Assembly (NCBI GenBank): GCA_039881145.1
Contig: JAYKKI010000074.1
Coordinates: forward strand, 10,729,501-10,793,500
Source of the DNA: Druceiella hillmani
Taxonomy: Eukaryota > Arthropoda > Insecta > Lepidoptera > Hepialidae
Reading direction: 5' to 3'
DNA length: 64,000 bases
The position numbers and the translations under genes are program-made. Below, one piece after another: positions 12,955 through 23,830 of the stretch (its first letter is position 1; each line of letters begins with the position of its first letter). The notes below the pieces were generated by a model. It searched no databases. It was not told where the DNA came from and saw only the letters and a program-made list of their open reading frames with translations.

Positions 12955-13150
12955 GGTGCACGGCTTAATTGGTGCAAGGTAGAGACAGCAAGAGAGAGAG
13001 GGATCAGATGACTTATTGACCAAACGTCCCGAATATTTTCATCAACATACCTTCGATTCCGACGACCGGTGTTGTTTAACTAATGGAGCGGAACGTTTAG
13101 TGACCGCTGTAGGACAACAGCGCAACTAAGGTAATTCTAAGCGTTTGAAA
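12955..13150. promoter_or_regulatory. G+C-richer island, possible regulatory element or exon
   Basis: A patch of higher G+C begins with GGGGTGCACGG and AGACAGCAAGAGAGAGAGGG and continues through CCGACGACCGGTG and AGGACAACAGCGCAAC. It ends at a donor-like AAG/GTAATT near 13130. There is no open frame of useful length. Conserved noncoding DNA, an untranslated exon or an old element are all possible. Confidence 0.25.
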
Positions 13151-13489
13151 CTGCAACGCAAAACTAATTAACTATATGTCGAGAAGTTTAAAAAACGTTA
13201 TTAATTGTCTTCTCCTATTTCGGTCGTTTCTGAATTTAAACTCTAATTAATTATTAATAATTGGCAAATATAATTAAATAGTGACGGGTATCCTTATCTC
13301 ATGAAAAAATTAAATATAAGAGAATGATTTTTTAAAATTTGTTTGCCTTAGCATCTTGTAATAAAATTTATATTCATTAAGAATTATATTTACAATAAAC
13401 ATTACGTAAAAATGTACGCTAAAGTTTTGTGAGTATTAATATTTAAACAATAATTCAACTGAGATTAAACATTTTAAGCTTCACTCCTG

Positions 13490-13870
13490 TAATATCTCGC
13501 CGCTGCTGACTTTGCACGTGATAAAACAAAATTAACCAAAGTAAGAAATATATTCGTAAATAAATTGCTTAAAACAACATATATTACACTTATCATACAA
13601 AAGCGGCAAATACACGAGGCACCAGCCAAGAATACAAGCTCGAATGTAAGTAATCTTGGCCTGTGTGAAACGTTACATAATTTAAAGACAACATTCGTAA
13701 CGTGTCAAATGAAATCGTGAGTCGGGCTCAGTGTCTCGGTGATGAATGAGTATATTCTCTTGCGATTTATACGTCACCGTCACGCAGGTGTGTAGTCATC
13801 CCTGACCCATAGACAGCGCGTCACCGTACGTGTTTCAATGTAGAGCGAGAGGGTGTTGAGAAAATATTAT
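13490..13870. promoter_or_regulatory. G+C-richer island with an E-box, part possibly repeat-derived
   Basis: The segment contains CACGTG at 13515-13520, GCGGCAAATACACGAGGC at about 13602, and a CpG-dense stretch near 13720-13855 (CGTGAGTCGGGCTCAG, GTCACCGTCACGCAGG, CAGCGCGTCACCGTACG). The GCGGCAAATACACGAGG part resembles the head of a dispersed repeat also seen near 47855 and 51755. The rest matches nothing I know and could be a conserved regulatory element or exon. Confidence 0.3.
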
Positions 13871-14827
13871 TGTCAAAAATTAAAAATTTTGTTTTTCTAG
13901 TGTGTTTTAGATGGCGCTACGCGTACTTTAGACGACCTTAATAATCGTTTTCCAAAGCCGAGAAACTTGATCTGCATGTTTCCAGCAACCTTAACTTATT
14001 GTTTTTTCTTGGCCATTCCTACAGGGAAAAGCATTCTTATAAAAGACAAGCTACGTAGTACATACATAACTTTTGTACAAATATACATGTTCTATAGAGT
14101 ATATTTTTTGAGAGTTAAAGAGAAAAAGTTTGTCCTGTAAATAATTTAAATAATATCATTATCCATATTTCATAATTTATCGTAATTGCAACTATTAAAT
14201 TTCCGAAATACTCACATACTGAGATTGTTTTATATTAATATAGCTCTACAATATTAGGATAAAACATAGATTTTAAACTTCTATATAGTTCTTGTAAGTC
14301 TTTATTTTTAAGTATATAATGTTTACAGCTATTAAAGTTTATATAATTTAACAAAGTATGGGTTTCAGCCCAGACCCAGGGGGGAGTGCGATATAAATAT
14401 ACATGTAATCGTAATGCCGGAAAATTATTCTTCAACGAACCTTACAAAAATATCCCAAACAAACATGACACCTTAATATTTTTTATTCATGTACAATATT
14501 GCATTTCAACTAAAAGAGGATTAGGAAAGAAAAATGAGGGAATTTTATCGAATGATGAATATATAATAAGGAAAGAATTAACTTACTGGTCGTAATTCGT
14601 ATCACAGGAAAAACAATGTAGAACATATAATTGTGACATCGTACTATAATAAATAATATCTATTATTAGTATATCACCTCTTTCATTAAACGATTTTTAA
14701 ATAGACGACAAATGTTTTTCTTTTTCGAAATTTTAATTTTCTGCTAGAATAAATTAAATATATATGGGTTTTTATAATTTCAAAAGTGTCCATTTTAAAA
14801 CAACGCTTTTAAGATTAATTATTTTAT

Positions 14828-14910
14828 AATTCCGTACTTCAAAAGAAAACAAAAAGAAACCCTTATAAGATGGAATATTTTATGTATACGTCTATCCATC
14901 TGTGCCTAGT
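14828..14910 (+). repeat. Degenerate copy of the TTCCGTA/GTCC dispersed repeat
   Basis: AATTCCGTACTTCAAAAG, then an A-rich run, AACCCTTATAAGAT, and a decayed tail ACGTCTATCCATCTG. The order matches the other copies in the window and a repeat I recall as abundant in insects, where a TTCCGTA...AAAACGGAACCCTTATAGG head precedes GTCTGTCTGTCC-type runs. No coding capacity. Confidence 0.55.
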
Positions 14911-14934
14911 TCACATATAGTATATAATCGAGAT

Positions 14935-15002
14935 CTATTTTATTCGTTCATATAATCAAGAAATATTTTATTCGTTTACATAATCAAGGACTATTTATTC
15001 GT
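14935..15002. repeat. 28-bp tandem repeat, about 2.4 copies
   Basis: TATTTTATTCGTTCATATAA and its variants recur at 14936, 14964 and 14992, a period of 28 bp. Copies differ by a few substitutions and the last is partial. Confidence 0.8.
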
Positions 15003-15009
15003 CGTTCGT

Positions 15010-15980
15010 CTGAAGGCTTAACGGACATTTTGATCAAATATATATATAACTCTACTGTTCGTATCTTCAGGAATATAATTTTGTTCAATGGTATTATTTT
15101 CTTTTAATAGTTCAGGATTGATTGTAAAATTACATCTATTAGAGAATAATAATATATATTGCCGATTTTTTTAATATGTTACTTTTAACAGGATTGTAAC
15201 TGAATAAATCATACAGTCAATATTCAAAATATTTGTGGACGGTGTGAAAATTATTATTGATTACCCCTAAAATTGATAATTAATGTTCACTTATTAATCT
15301 TACTTATTAATTACTTAATAAGCGTAGCGATTTTATTTTATTTAGAGCTATTTTTAATTATAAATCTAAACTATGTCTTCTAGTGTTTCGAACCAAAATT
15401 AGAAAAACAAAACTCTAATGGTATAACCTCGGTAATGGTTTTTAGGATTAGGTTAGGATTTACAGGCATTATTCTAGAAACTATTTCATATAAAAAGTAG
15501 AAATTTTAAATAAACTTATATAAAAAGGTAACCTATTACATTATGGAAATGAAGTAAAATTTTCATTATTTGAAATAGTTAAGTGAACAGACGAATTTTT
15601 TTTTAAATCAAGAGCTTAGGTACCCAATTATTAAAAAAGCAAACTTTTTAAACTACGTAGAGACTTAAAGTAATTTTTTTGTTATAGAACACCCAAAAAT
15701 CATTACCAATGGTCCACTCGATCTCTAAAATTATCGACCGGAAAAAACCGGATAAATTTAGTAATGTTAATAATATATCTTATATCGAGCAAATATTATA
15801 AACATTGTATTAACTGAAATTTTCTTACATTAAAACCATTGCAATATACTTACTTAAATAACCATCATATAATGGCAAAAACTAAATACTCAAAGGTTGC
15901 GTACGCATCAGGTATGATTAGCACGTATTTATTTATTTATTTGTTTAATTATCTACATTAATATATCTAATCGATACATA
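15010..15980. other. AT-rich stretch with no gene seen
   Basis: No open frame of note, no repeat beyond simple AT-rich sequence, and no RNA gene recognised. Confidence 0.55.
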
Positions 15981-16146
15981 TGCTACGAGAGTAATGTCTT
16001 ACAGCCAACCATAACACCAGTCCAGCCCCATTTGACGAACGACTGGGAATCTAACTCGGGTCCCCGCGATGCACCGCATCGTCAAAGGCCGTGTGCCTTA
16101 TAATCAACACACCACAGCGACGTATTTCAGGTATGTATAAAAGTTA
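15981..16146 (-). mobile_element. tRNA-related SINE-like element, copy 1
   Basis: Read on the minus strand, the segment has an RNA polymerase III B-box-like GAGTTAGATTCCC (consensus GGTTCGANTCC), preceded by a region where a TGGTGTGTTGATTATAAGG A-box-like stretch sits at the expected distance. It then runs through GGGGCTGGACTGG to TCTCGTAGCA. A second copy in the same orientation lies at 35846-36002. From TGCTACGAGA to GGGTCC both copies measure exactly 83 bp, and the downstream halves align with few gaps. This supports a SINE family or an equivalent short interspersed repeat. No open frame and no clear poly(A) tail or target-site duplication were found. Confidence 0.65.
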
Positions 16147-16369
16147 ACTTGTGATAGTTAAATAACACTTTGGTCCAAAATCTTTAATTACGTACTTAGG
16201 TATGGAAAATTTGTTTCCCGCTATTCAACTTGGACATAATCGATGTCTTGTCATAGTTAAAGAGACGATATGAATTTGCTACATTTATTTAATCATTATT
16301 TCAATAGCGTGATAATAATCAAAATATATTTCTCACGCTATTATAACCTACACGTTGATGTTCTCATTG

Positions 16370-16485
16370 CTCTACCTAAGTAGGTATTAAATGTCATACT
16401 CTATCTAAGTAGGTAGTAAATGTCATACTCTATCTCAGTACGTAGTAAATGTCATACTCTATCTAAGTAGGTAGTAAATATCATA
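16370..16485. repeat. 29-bp minisatellite, four copies, with an internal palindrome
   Basis: Units begin at 16370, 16399, 16428 and 16457. The consensus starts CTCTATCTAAGTAGGTAG and ends TAAATGTCATA. Copies differ by one to three bases. The first copy contains CTACCTAAGTAGGTA, so the ancestral unit probably held the inverted repeat TACCTA-AG-TAGGTA, now eroded by a C-to-T change in later copies. Confidence 0.95.
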
Positions 16486-16689
16486 GAGTAAATGCGAATT
16501 TATGACTAAGATAACATTTTTTTTTCTCCTGTGCTAATAAACGACGGACATAGTAGGTAAGTTATTAGACTCATTCCAGACAAAGACATAATAATTATTA
16601 AAATAGTTTGTTGTGTAACATAATACTTCGATCAAAACAGAAAACTGACAAAATCAACTCAACTGAAGTACTTGTCGAAACCAATAGAT

Positions 16690-16930
16690 GCAATGAAAGT
16701 TTATTGGAGATATAAATTTCGAGCTCCGAACAAATACTCTTCGAGTGCGCTGCTTGGAATTTTTAATAAGGACAGCGCGACGACTGCAGGCGCCGCCCGC
16801 CCTCGGCCGCTCTCTTAACATAAACTTTATTGCCGAGATGTTAGATTTTCCTGATACCTAAATGCGACTTGTACTTTTCAAATTACCATTCATATTATTA
16901 GCACAGTTGATTCGTTATCGCGGTTAGAAC
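16690..16930. promoter_or_regulatory. Strongly G+C-rich island in AT-rich surroundings
   Basis: The core at about 16765-16815 (AGCGCGACGACTGCAGGCG, GCCGCCCGCCCTCGGCCGC) is the most G+C-rich stretch in the window. It is flanked by homeodomain-like TTTATTG motifs on both sides (AAAGTTTATTGGAG, AACTTTATTGCCGAG) and by TTTTTAATAAGG. No open frame is present. This is typical of a CpG-containing promoter or a conserved developmental enhancer. There is no direct evidence of transcription. Confidence 0.35.
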
Positions 16931-18900
16931 GTGATATGGGTAAAGATTGGAAAAAGAGTATTGACATTTTAAAATTAATATTACCACTTGATCGGAAAAG
17001 CATTTCGTTTTAGGAGACGACTTCATAAGGATGATTTTAATTGAACCTGTTTATGTTTTTAAGTCAGTTTAAATATATGTAACTTTCAACAAATACGTAA
17101 CTTCAGTATATATTTTACGAGGCATTTATATGCTATCAGAAACATAATGATCATATAGGGAAATATAGCCCAACTTTCCAGATTTCTTTCCATTCTAAAC
17201 GATCCTACTGTTTCTTATAGAGACAAAATATATAGTGATAATAAATATCATTACATTTAGTTTTTTTAATTTATAGGCAAGTTTTTAAAGATATTTCATT
17301 ATTTAAATATATTATTTTATTATAATTATAAATAGCTCTCACGATTTGTCCCTTTTAAATGAAAAAAATTAACTTTACTACCCATATTACTTAGTATGAG
17401 AATCATCGTTGATCATCAATTTTGTAGCTATAAAACATATTTTGTTAAAAATAACGATATTACCATTGAATAGAAAATATAACTGTGTGAACACTAAAAA
17501 TATTCAAAGAGAACGCAACCTCTGAATATAAGTACTTCTACATTATATGCATACTAATTTCATTTTGCAATATGGATGGAACGTATCCAAATTTTCTTAT
17601 TCTGCATTAAATTTGTTGTAAAATACACTAAAGATATTTTTATTTTAACAGCCTTTTACTTTTGTTTTTGTTAATATTGGATGTAGAGGTTAACGAAGGG
17701 TTATTTAGATTTTAAATCATTTTCTAATTTTTCTTATCGAATCATACATTTTTAGACAGAGTAAGTTATGATAACCCATTTGTTTACTTGTTCTCTTAGT
17801 TAAGATAATAATATGAGAAAAATAAGATACTTAAGAAAATTATATCTTGACATAGTGCCTTCTCATTTAACACTAGTTTCTACATTTGCTATGTACGTTA
17901 ATAGTTTTCGAATATTTTTATTTATTTAATTGTAGTGAGCCTGTAACTGGTACCATATTGTAATATGATGTTAAAAATACAAACTATTGTGACTAATGCT
18001 TAAATATCTATTACAATAATTAGTGCAAATATTTGGGGGCAAAAATATATACTGGGTTAGTCCTAGCTACTCACATTTAATATCTTACTTACGTCAAATA
18101 AAATACAATTGGTTTAGTTATGATTTCAGGTAATCCATTTCTGGATCATGGACATGGACATCTTCTTCTCTACCAAGTAAGCTCAAACAATCAATAAAGA
18201 AGCGTAAAATATATTTTTTTATTTGTTGTTTACTTATTATGTGTTCTAAAAACATCACTTAAATACTACTCAAACATAATTGTAGTTATTATAAAACATA
18301 ACCACAATCACCTCCTAACGTCAAAATATCCAAGCATGTCGTGGGGTGTCATGCAATAAGTGTAAAAATGTTCTTACCGATTACATTAAATATATTAATT
18401 ACATCCGTAAAAAAATTCAAATATGTGGAATGGACAACATGAGGCAACCACTTATTCTAAATACAGTAGGCCATCTTTTGTAATGCTAAAATCACGGTTC
18501 AACTATTGCAGAAAATTATCGGTAAAACATTAGCTTACACGTTGCAAAGCAGTATAAATGAAATAATACTGTTACAATATATTATACACCTCCTGTTTAT
18601 GTGCTTTATAAACTGAAGCGCTAGTGTCCAGGTTTGACTATGGAAGTCATTAGAACTTGGGTAAATTTACAAGTAATTAAATTCGAATGCAGTTTTTTGA
18701 AAAAAGGAGATTTTCCTCTAAAGGCAAATTTTTAAAAATACTTATTGCGATCTGTATTAGTATTTAAAACATAACAAGCGTCTCTAACCGTTGGTCTATA
18801 TGTAAATACGTACGGACACATAATGTATTCCGATTCTTGACTGATTTTGATGTTTATTTTTTCTACCGATTAGATAACTACCAATATAGGAATCTAATAA
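16930..18900. other. AT-rich stretch with no gene seen
   Basis: No coding region or recognisable element. Sequence is uniformly AT-rich with ordinary short homopolymers. Confidence 0.55.
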
Positions 18901-18910
18901 TTTTCATCAC

Positions 18911-18944
18911 GAAAACTGTTTATAAATTTTTATAAACAGTTTTC
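18911..18944. repeat. Perfect 16-bp inverted repeat with a 2-nt loop
   Basis: GAAAACTGTTTATAAA (18911-18926) is followed by TT and its exact reverse complement (18929-18944). The complementarity stops abruptly on both sides. It could extrude as a cruciform or arise by snap-back copying. It shows no similarity to the other hairpins in the window. Confidence 0.95.
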
Positions 18945-18949
18945 TACAA

Positions 18950-20370
18950 AAACTCTTTTTTTTCGTCCATAGCTACTGTCCTCGGACACTTTTTTTTTGA
19001 ATCGTCTTTCCACTTGTCTTACCCTCTTATACTTTTTTACCTATTTCTATATTTTTCTTTTTACACCAATATTTATTAATCTGGGTTTTATTTATTTGGT
19101 TACTGCAATTATTTAACACTATCAAAAAAGAAAAATAGAGTGAATAAATTGTATTTGACAAAAGTTTCTGCTTATATTCACCGGTTATTCATTTTTACTA
19201 ATGTATTCATATTTATAACAAATATGTTAGTATTTCAGAGTTATTTCAGAATACTTTGAGTAAAGTACACTAGCAATTTAAAGAAGTATCTCAAAATAGA
19301 CCAGACTTGCATTACAAAATTAAAATTTCTAACCGGTAATAAACTATAAAAATATTTTGAATACGTTGAAGCTCGTTGTCATGAATTTTTCTAATAGTTG
19401 AAAGCACGTTACGAACCATGGTGCCCTTATCCTTCACTCGAAGCATGCTACAATGGGCGGAGTATAACTAATATGTGTAAATAGGGATTATCCAATATTC
19501 AAAAAACCTAATGTATAAAAATTACTTTTAATTTCATTTACTATTTTATTTATTTATTCATCATAAGTTTATCGACAATTTAAAATTGGCGTATAAATAA
19601 GTCTTTAGCCATTTAAGTAAATCTCGTAAATAAAAGTGAAAGTAAATTTAGGAAATCCTCTTTATTAAAGTATATGTTGAATTAAAAATATTAACCTACG
19701 TTAAAATTGCTAATATTATATAAGTATAAATATATTATGGAATAAAAATATATACATATATGCACACATACAGAAATATCATACGTAACCAACATTGACA
19801 TTACGTAACCAACATTGCAAAGTCTTTTGTTAGTTTATCTTATCAAAATCATTACCATAAAAAGGGTCAAGTTTCTTTTTAAAAAGACAGTCGTCAAAAA
19901 TCACGAGATTAACATTCTTGTAGCGCTTTGTTAACAAGATCAAAATGAGTGAGTTATAGTTTACGTATAAATTTATTGAACGTTTTATCTATCACTGCAA
20001 AGAAAATTCCTGTAGCTTTATCTAAGTAGCAAAGTAGCAAAGCGATATACTCATAAAGGTATAACCGAGTCAGTAAGTTCCGAGCCGCGATTTCAATATT
20101 AATATAACATAACTCAGATTTTTTCGCGTTTTGCAAATTCAGTGTTCATTTTAAAAATCGTATCACCATCGCTATTAAATCTAGTCATAGGCAACAATTG
20201 ACAAATTTCTATACTCTTACTCTATTAATATCCTGAACACTAGAACTGTACCAAATTCCACGATCTGTAAGTGAACAAGTTATGAACTTGATTATTTTTT
20301 GGTATTAAATATTTTGGAAAGTATCAACTAAATTTGGAAACATTTAAATCAGTAATTGATCTCTCCATAT
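18950..20370. other. AT-rich stretch with a small tandem duplication
   Basis: TACGTAACCAACATTG occurs at 19782 and 19802 (period 20 bp). The 60-codon minus frame at 19954-20136 is of chance length. No other feature is seen. Confidence 0.5.
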
Positions 20371-20520
20371 ATTAAAAGATTTTCAGTATCGGCTGGAGCT
20401 GAGTTACAGGAGTGTCAAAACAGTTACTATGTGCTTTGCGTAAGGTGTTTGCTAGCATGGAACTTGGTTGCAGTGAATAGTCCTCAGACACTTATCGTTT
20501 GAATAAACTAATGACATAAT
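20370..20520. promoter_or_regulatory. Moderately G+C-richer patch
   Basis: TATCGGCTGGAGCTGAG, GTGCTTTGCGTAAGG and GAACTTGGTTGCAGTG mark a patch with more balanced composition than its neighbours, lacking an open frame. It could be an old element or regulatory DNA; nothing distinguishes these. Confidence 0.15.
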
Positions 20521-21858
20521 TTTATTGATTTTTTCGTTATGGCGAAGCGATATAAAGATAATCGATCAGAAGATTGTTTTTAGATTAATAAACTAGTTAG
20601 AAAAGGGGAGATAGAAGTTGCGCCTTGACCTCAGTTTATTGATATATGTAAGGGGAAGGAAGAAACCCAACAATTTTTTTCCTTTTTAAAATGTATTTTG
20701 AAATATTTGATTTTGTGAAAAGTAGTGATAAGATAGATAGTCAAAATTGCCGTTTTTACACTTATGTTATTATTACGTCTGTCCTGAAAACCTGGTTTCC
20801 TAGATACCTGAAATCCTTATTGGATATTGAAAATACACTCTGTTTTAACATTAAAAAATGGCCGAGCATGAGGGTGAAATGAACGTTATTTTCTTTTAGT
20901 GTTTTATGTGAGTTAATATTATTTTTAAGAGAATTAATATACTATCTAGTATATATTTCACTGGCATAAACGTATCGTAAATCTCTCATAAATTCTAAGA
21001 CTTAGGATAATTGCCATAACTTTCTTCTAATCTTGTAGCGAGATTCTATCATTATTTTTTTTTCATGATTTTGCTGCAGAAACTGTTGAGAATTGAGAGG
21101 AGGATGGCATGCTGCTTAAAATTGTTGAAAACATTTTGGAGTCCTTATTATAATTAGCTCTTTCAATGATACACTTTAACATAAACAAAACTAAAAAAAA
21201 TTTAAATCCTTGATTTTCCCCGTGTAAAATTATTTCCCTAAATAAATGCAATTTCGTAAATAAAAATGCCATTTGGTACGATGCATAATTGTGTCAAATT
21301 TCTACGTCAAACCTTTTACAGAAAAATTAGCTACGGCAATCAAACACCTGAGTAACTTCATAAGAGTTTAATTTTTCTGTCGAAACACGGAATCCTAAAA
21401 ACAAGCCAAAGTTTCTTAAGGAATATCAAACTAAGACAAATATTAGCCTCGATATTTATCTGCATCGCAATCAACAACCCAATTAATGTTACATTCAAAT
21501 CAATGTCATTGCGTTATTAAATGTAATCTCATAGTAGAAAAACAGAAAATAATTTACCTCAACCGCTTTACCTCAGTCGCTTCCAAGAATTTGGGTGATA
21601 TGCCGACAACAGATTATGCGTCTCAATCTCATTTCAACATACATTCAATTTATATGAGGACAATACAATACGAAAAATTTTCTTCAGCAATATTTTGAAG
21701 GCCATAAAGTAGTTTTGTTCTTTTGACTACAGTATAAACAAGGCTTCCCTTAAATAAACATGTTTAAATGTATCCTTATCGTCCGCCATTTATAATTTTT
21801 TTTCTCTAATAACTCGACTCAAAAATTGTGGTAAACTGATTTTTATCCAAGGTAACTA
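20520..21858. other. AT-rich stretch with no gene seen
   Basis: Frames at 20691-20882 (plus), 21063-21272 (minus) and 21486-21698 (plus) have 60-70 codons with no motif and are taken as chance. No repeat or RNA gene is seen. Confidence 0.5.
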
Positions 21859-21869
21859 TTGTCATTTAA

Positions 21870-22240
21870 GTATATTACTTTCACCTTAAGTTACTTTTAT
21901 TACTCAAAATTACTTTTGGCCCACGTCACTTTTATCGGTCCGCATTATAATTACATCGCGTCACTATTACATATTTTTTACATTTCTTTTATCCCATATC
22001 ACTTTTATCAATCCGCACAAATTTTATCCCACGTCACTTTTATCGGTCCGCATTATAATTACATCGCGTCACTATTACATATTTTTTACATTTCTTTTAT
22101 TCCACATCACTTTTATCAATCCGCACAAATTTTATCCCACGTCACTTTTATCACTCATATTATTTATTATTTCACTTGACTTTTACTAATTAACATTGCT
22201 TGTATTCCATTACAAATTCATCACTCACTTTACTATTATT
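21870..22240. repeat. 108-bp tandem repeat with an internal CACTTTTAT sub-repeat
   Basis: The string CCACGTCACTTTTATC recurs at 21921, 22029 and 22137, exactly 108 bp apart, giving about 2.2 near-identical copies (21921-22157). Within and around each copy a degenerate motif CACTTTTATC, or CACTATTAC, recurs at irregular short spacing, so the array probably grew from a shorter ancestral repeat. Because 108 is divisible by three, one plus-strand frame (21859-22179) stays open through it and reads as two 36-residue units rich in His, Tyr, Phe and Ile. I treat that frame as a by-product of the repeat. Confidence 0.9.
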
Positions 22241-22249
22241 CCGTTCTGT

Positions 22250-23455
22250 TGACAGGCAAACATAAAATTGGTTGGCATTTTCTTCTACAAGCCAATAATA
22301 ATTTCAGATGCATTTAAAAGAATTTTATATTGGGAAAAAATAATTTTAAAATATTTGTTAACACAGATAACATATAATTTCTTTCTGAATTCTCCATTTC
22401 TTTATTTTACGATAATAATAGATTTACTTATGTCAACTTCCCATATTTTTTAATTAATTTAATTACAGATGCTAACTTGTTTTTACTGCTTTATTTTGCA
22501 AACGCATGTATTATATTCGAATTAATTCATAATAGTAACAAATTACTAAATTAATTCATTTAAGGTAATAAATAAGATCAAAAGCGCTCAATTTAATGCA
22601 TAGACTCAAATTTCTGCACTTATTTAAATAAATTTTGGTCCGTAAGCTTCCTTCATCAAAGACAAATTCCTAATTGTTTACGATTCTCGACGTTAAAACT
22701 TTTCAGTATCAACCAACAATCGTAGCAAACTATATCGCTCATAGAATGTTTGCGTTTAATGACTACATCGGCGGGTATTTGTATGGTGGATAATTCACAG
22801 GCAATTCGTTGTTCGCATCTCTTTAAGTTTGAAGTAAAAATTTTTGTAAAATAATTCTTGTGGAAATAAAACACTTTAATTATAATTTTTTTAAATGAAA
22901 TTAGGATATTGCTATATTAGTTTGTTGTTAATTTTGTAACAATTTGTCATAACACAGCAAAAATGTTTTGTATTTCGTTATAATTATTGATTGCGAATAA
23001 TTTCTTAATGAGTAAGTAATATAATATCAGAAAAATAATTAGTCTATCTTTTACTATAAGACATTGGCAAAAAATATCATGTGATTTTTGGAACTGGCTC
23101 AAAGTTCTTTAGTTTTCTATATATCCTAAATTGTTAAATTAAATTTAAGTAAAATATTTTATTTGAAAGTTTTACACAAATATATCAAAAGTTTTCTTGG
23201 GTTTTTCATATTTGTAACTAAAACTTAAACGATTGTTTATGTATCGTATAAAGCAACCACATTCTAAATTTAACTCTGAAAACCGTTGCTTTGCTAAAGA
23301 CATCGTGAAATTGTTACCATGTTGAAATTATCCAGCAGCAATTTTCAATAATTATAAGTCAGATAATGAAAAGTTTTTTCACAGCAACAAATTAAATTAT
23401 ATAAGTGCTGACATAAAATTAAGATACAGTGAAGCAATTACTATAAAATTATTCG
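22250..23455. other. AT-rich stretch with no gene seen
   Basis: Short frames at 22268-22453 (plus) and 22656-22874 (minus) lack motifs and are of chance length. Nothing else is recognised. Confidence 0.5.
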
Positions 23456-23459
23456 CCAT

Positions 23460-23830
23460 TTTAGATGCAACCGACCTGGATGCACAAGGTTTCCCATCAA
23501 CCAGACAACCGTTTTGATCATCTGAAGCTTGATGGTGCGAAGATACGCTCACCGCTAACCTGAAAAAAATGGCACTCCAAATAACGTTGCTGTTAAACTA
23601 TTTGAATTTAGACCAAATATCGCATTAAAATTACACATAAATGCTAAAACGAATTGGAAAAGCTTATTCCACCGAGACGGTGAAGCGTTGAAACAATCTC
23701 TTTTCAGCAAGTGTCTGCCTTTCATTGGCGTTACATTATGACAATATCCTTTCTCCAAGTGAGCTTCATATCAACATGGAAATGACTATAGATGAAGGCA
23801 ATAGTACATCATGCACAGGAGTAACCACAC
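23460..23830. other. G+C-richer block of unknown origin
   Basis: This block has a composition nearer to 40% G+C by eye, with strings such as GCAACCGACCTGGATGCAC, CGCTCACCGCTAACCTG and CCACCGAGACGGTGAAGCG. A 67-codon minus frame (23555-23758) crosses it but shows no motif. The sharp change in composition suggests an old inserted element or a conserved segment; no family was recognised. Confidence 0.3.

Noticed and set aside
16021..16126. Possible tRNA gene on the minus strand
   Set aside because: A B-box-like motif is present, but no cloverleaf with a plausible anticodon stem can be formed, and a second degenerate copy shows it is a repeat.
16370..16485. CRISPR-like array
   Set aside because: The 29-bp units abut without unique spacers and the genome is eukaryotic, so it is a minisatellite.
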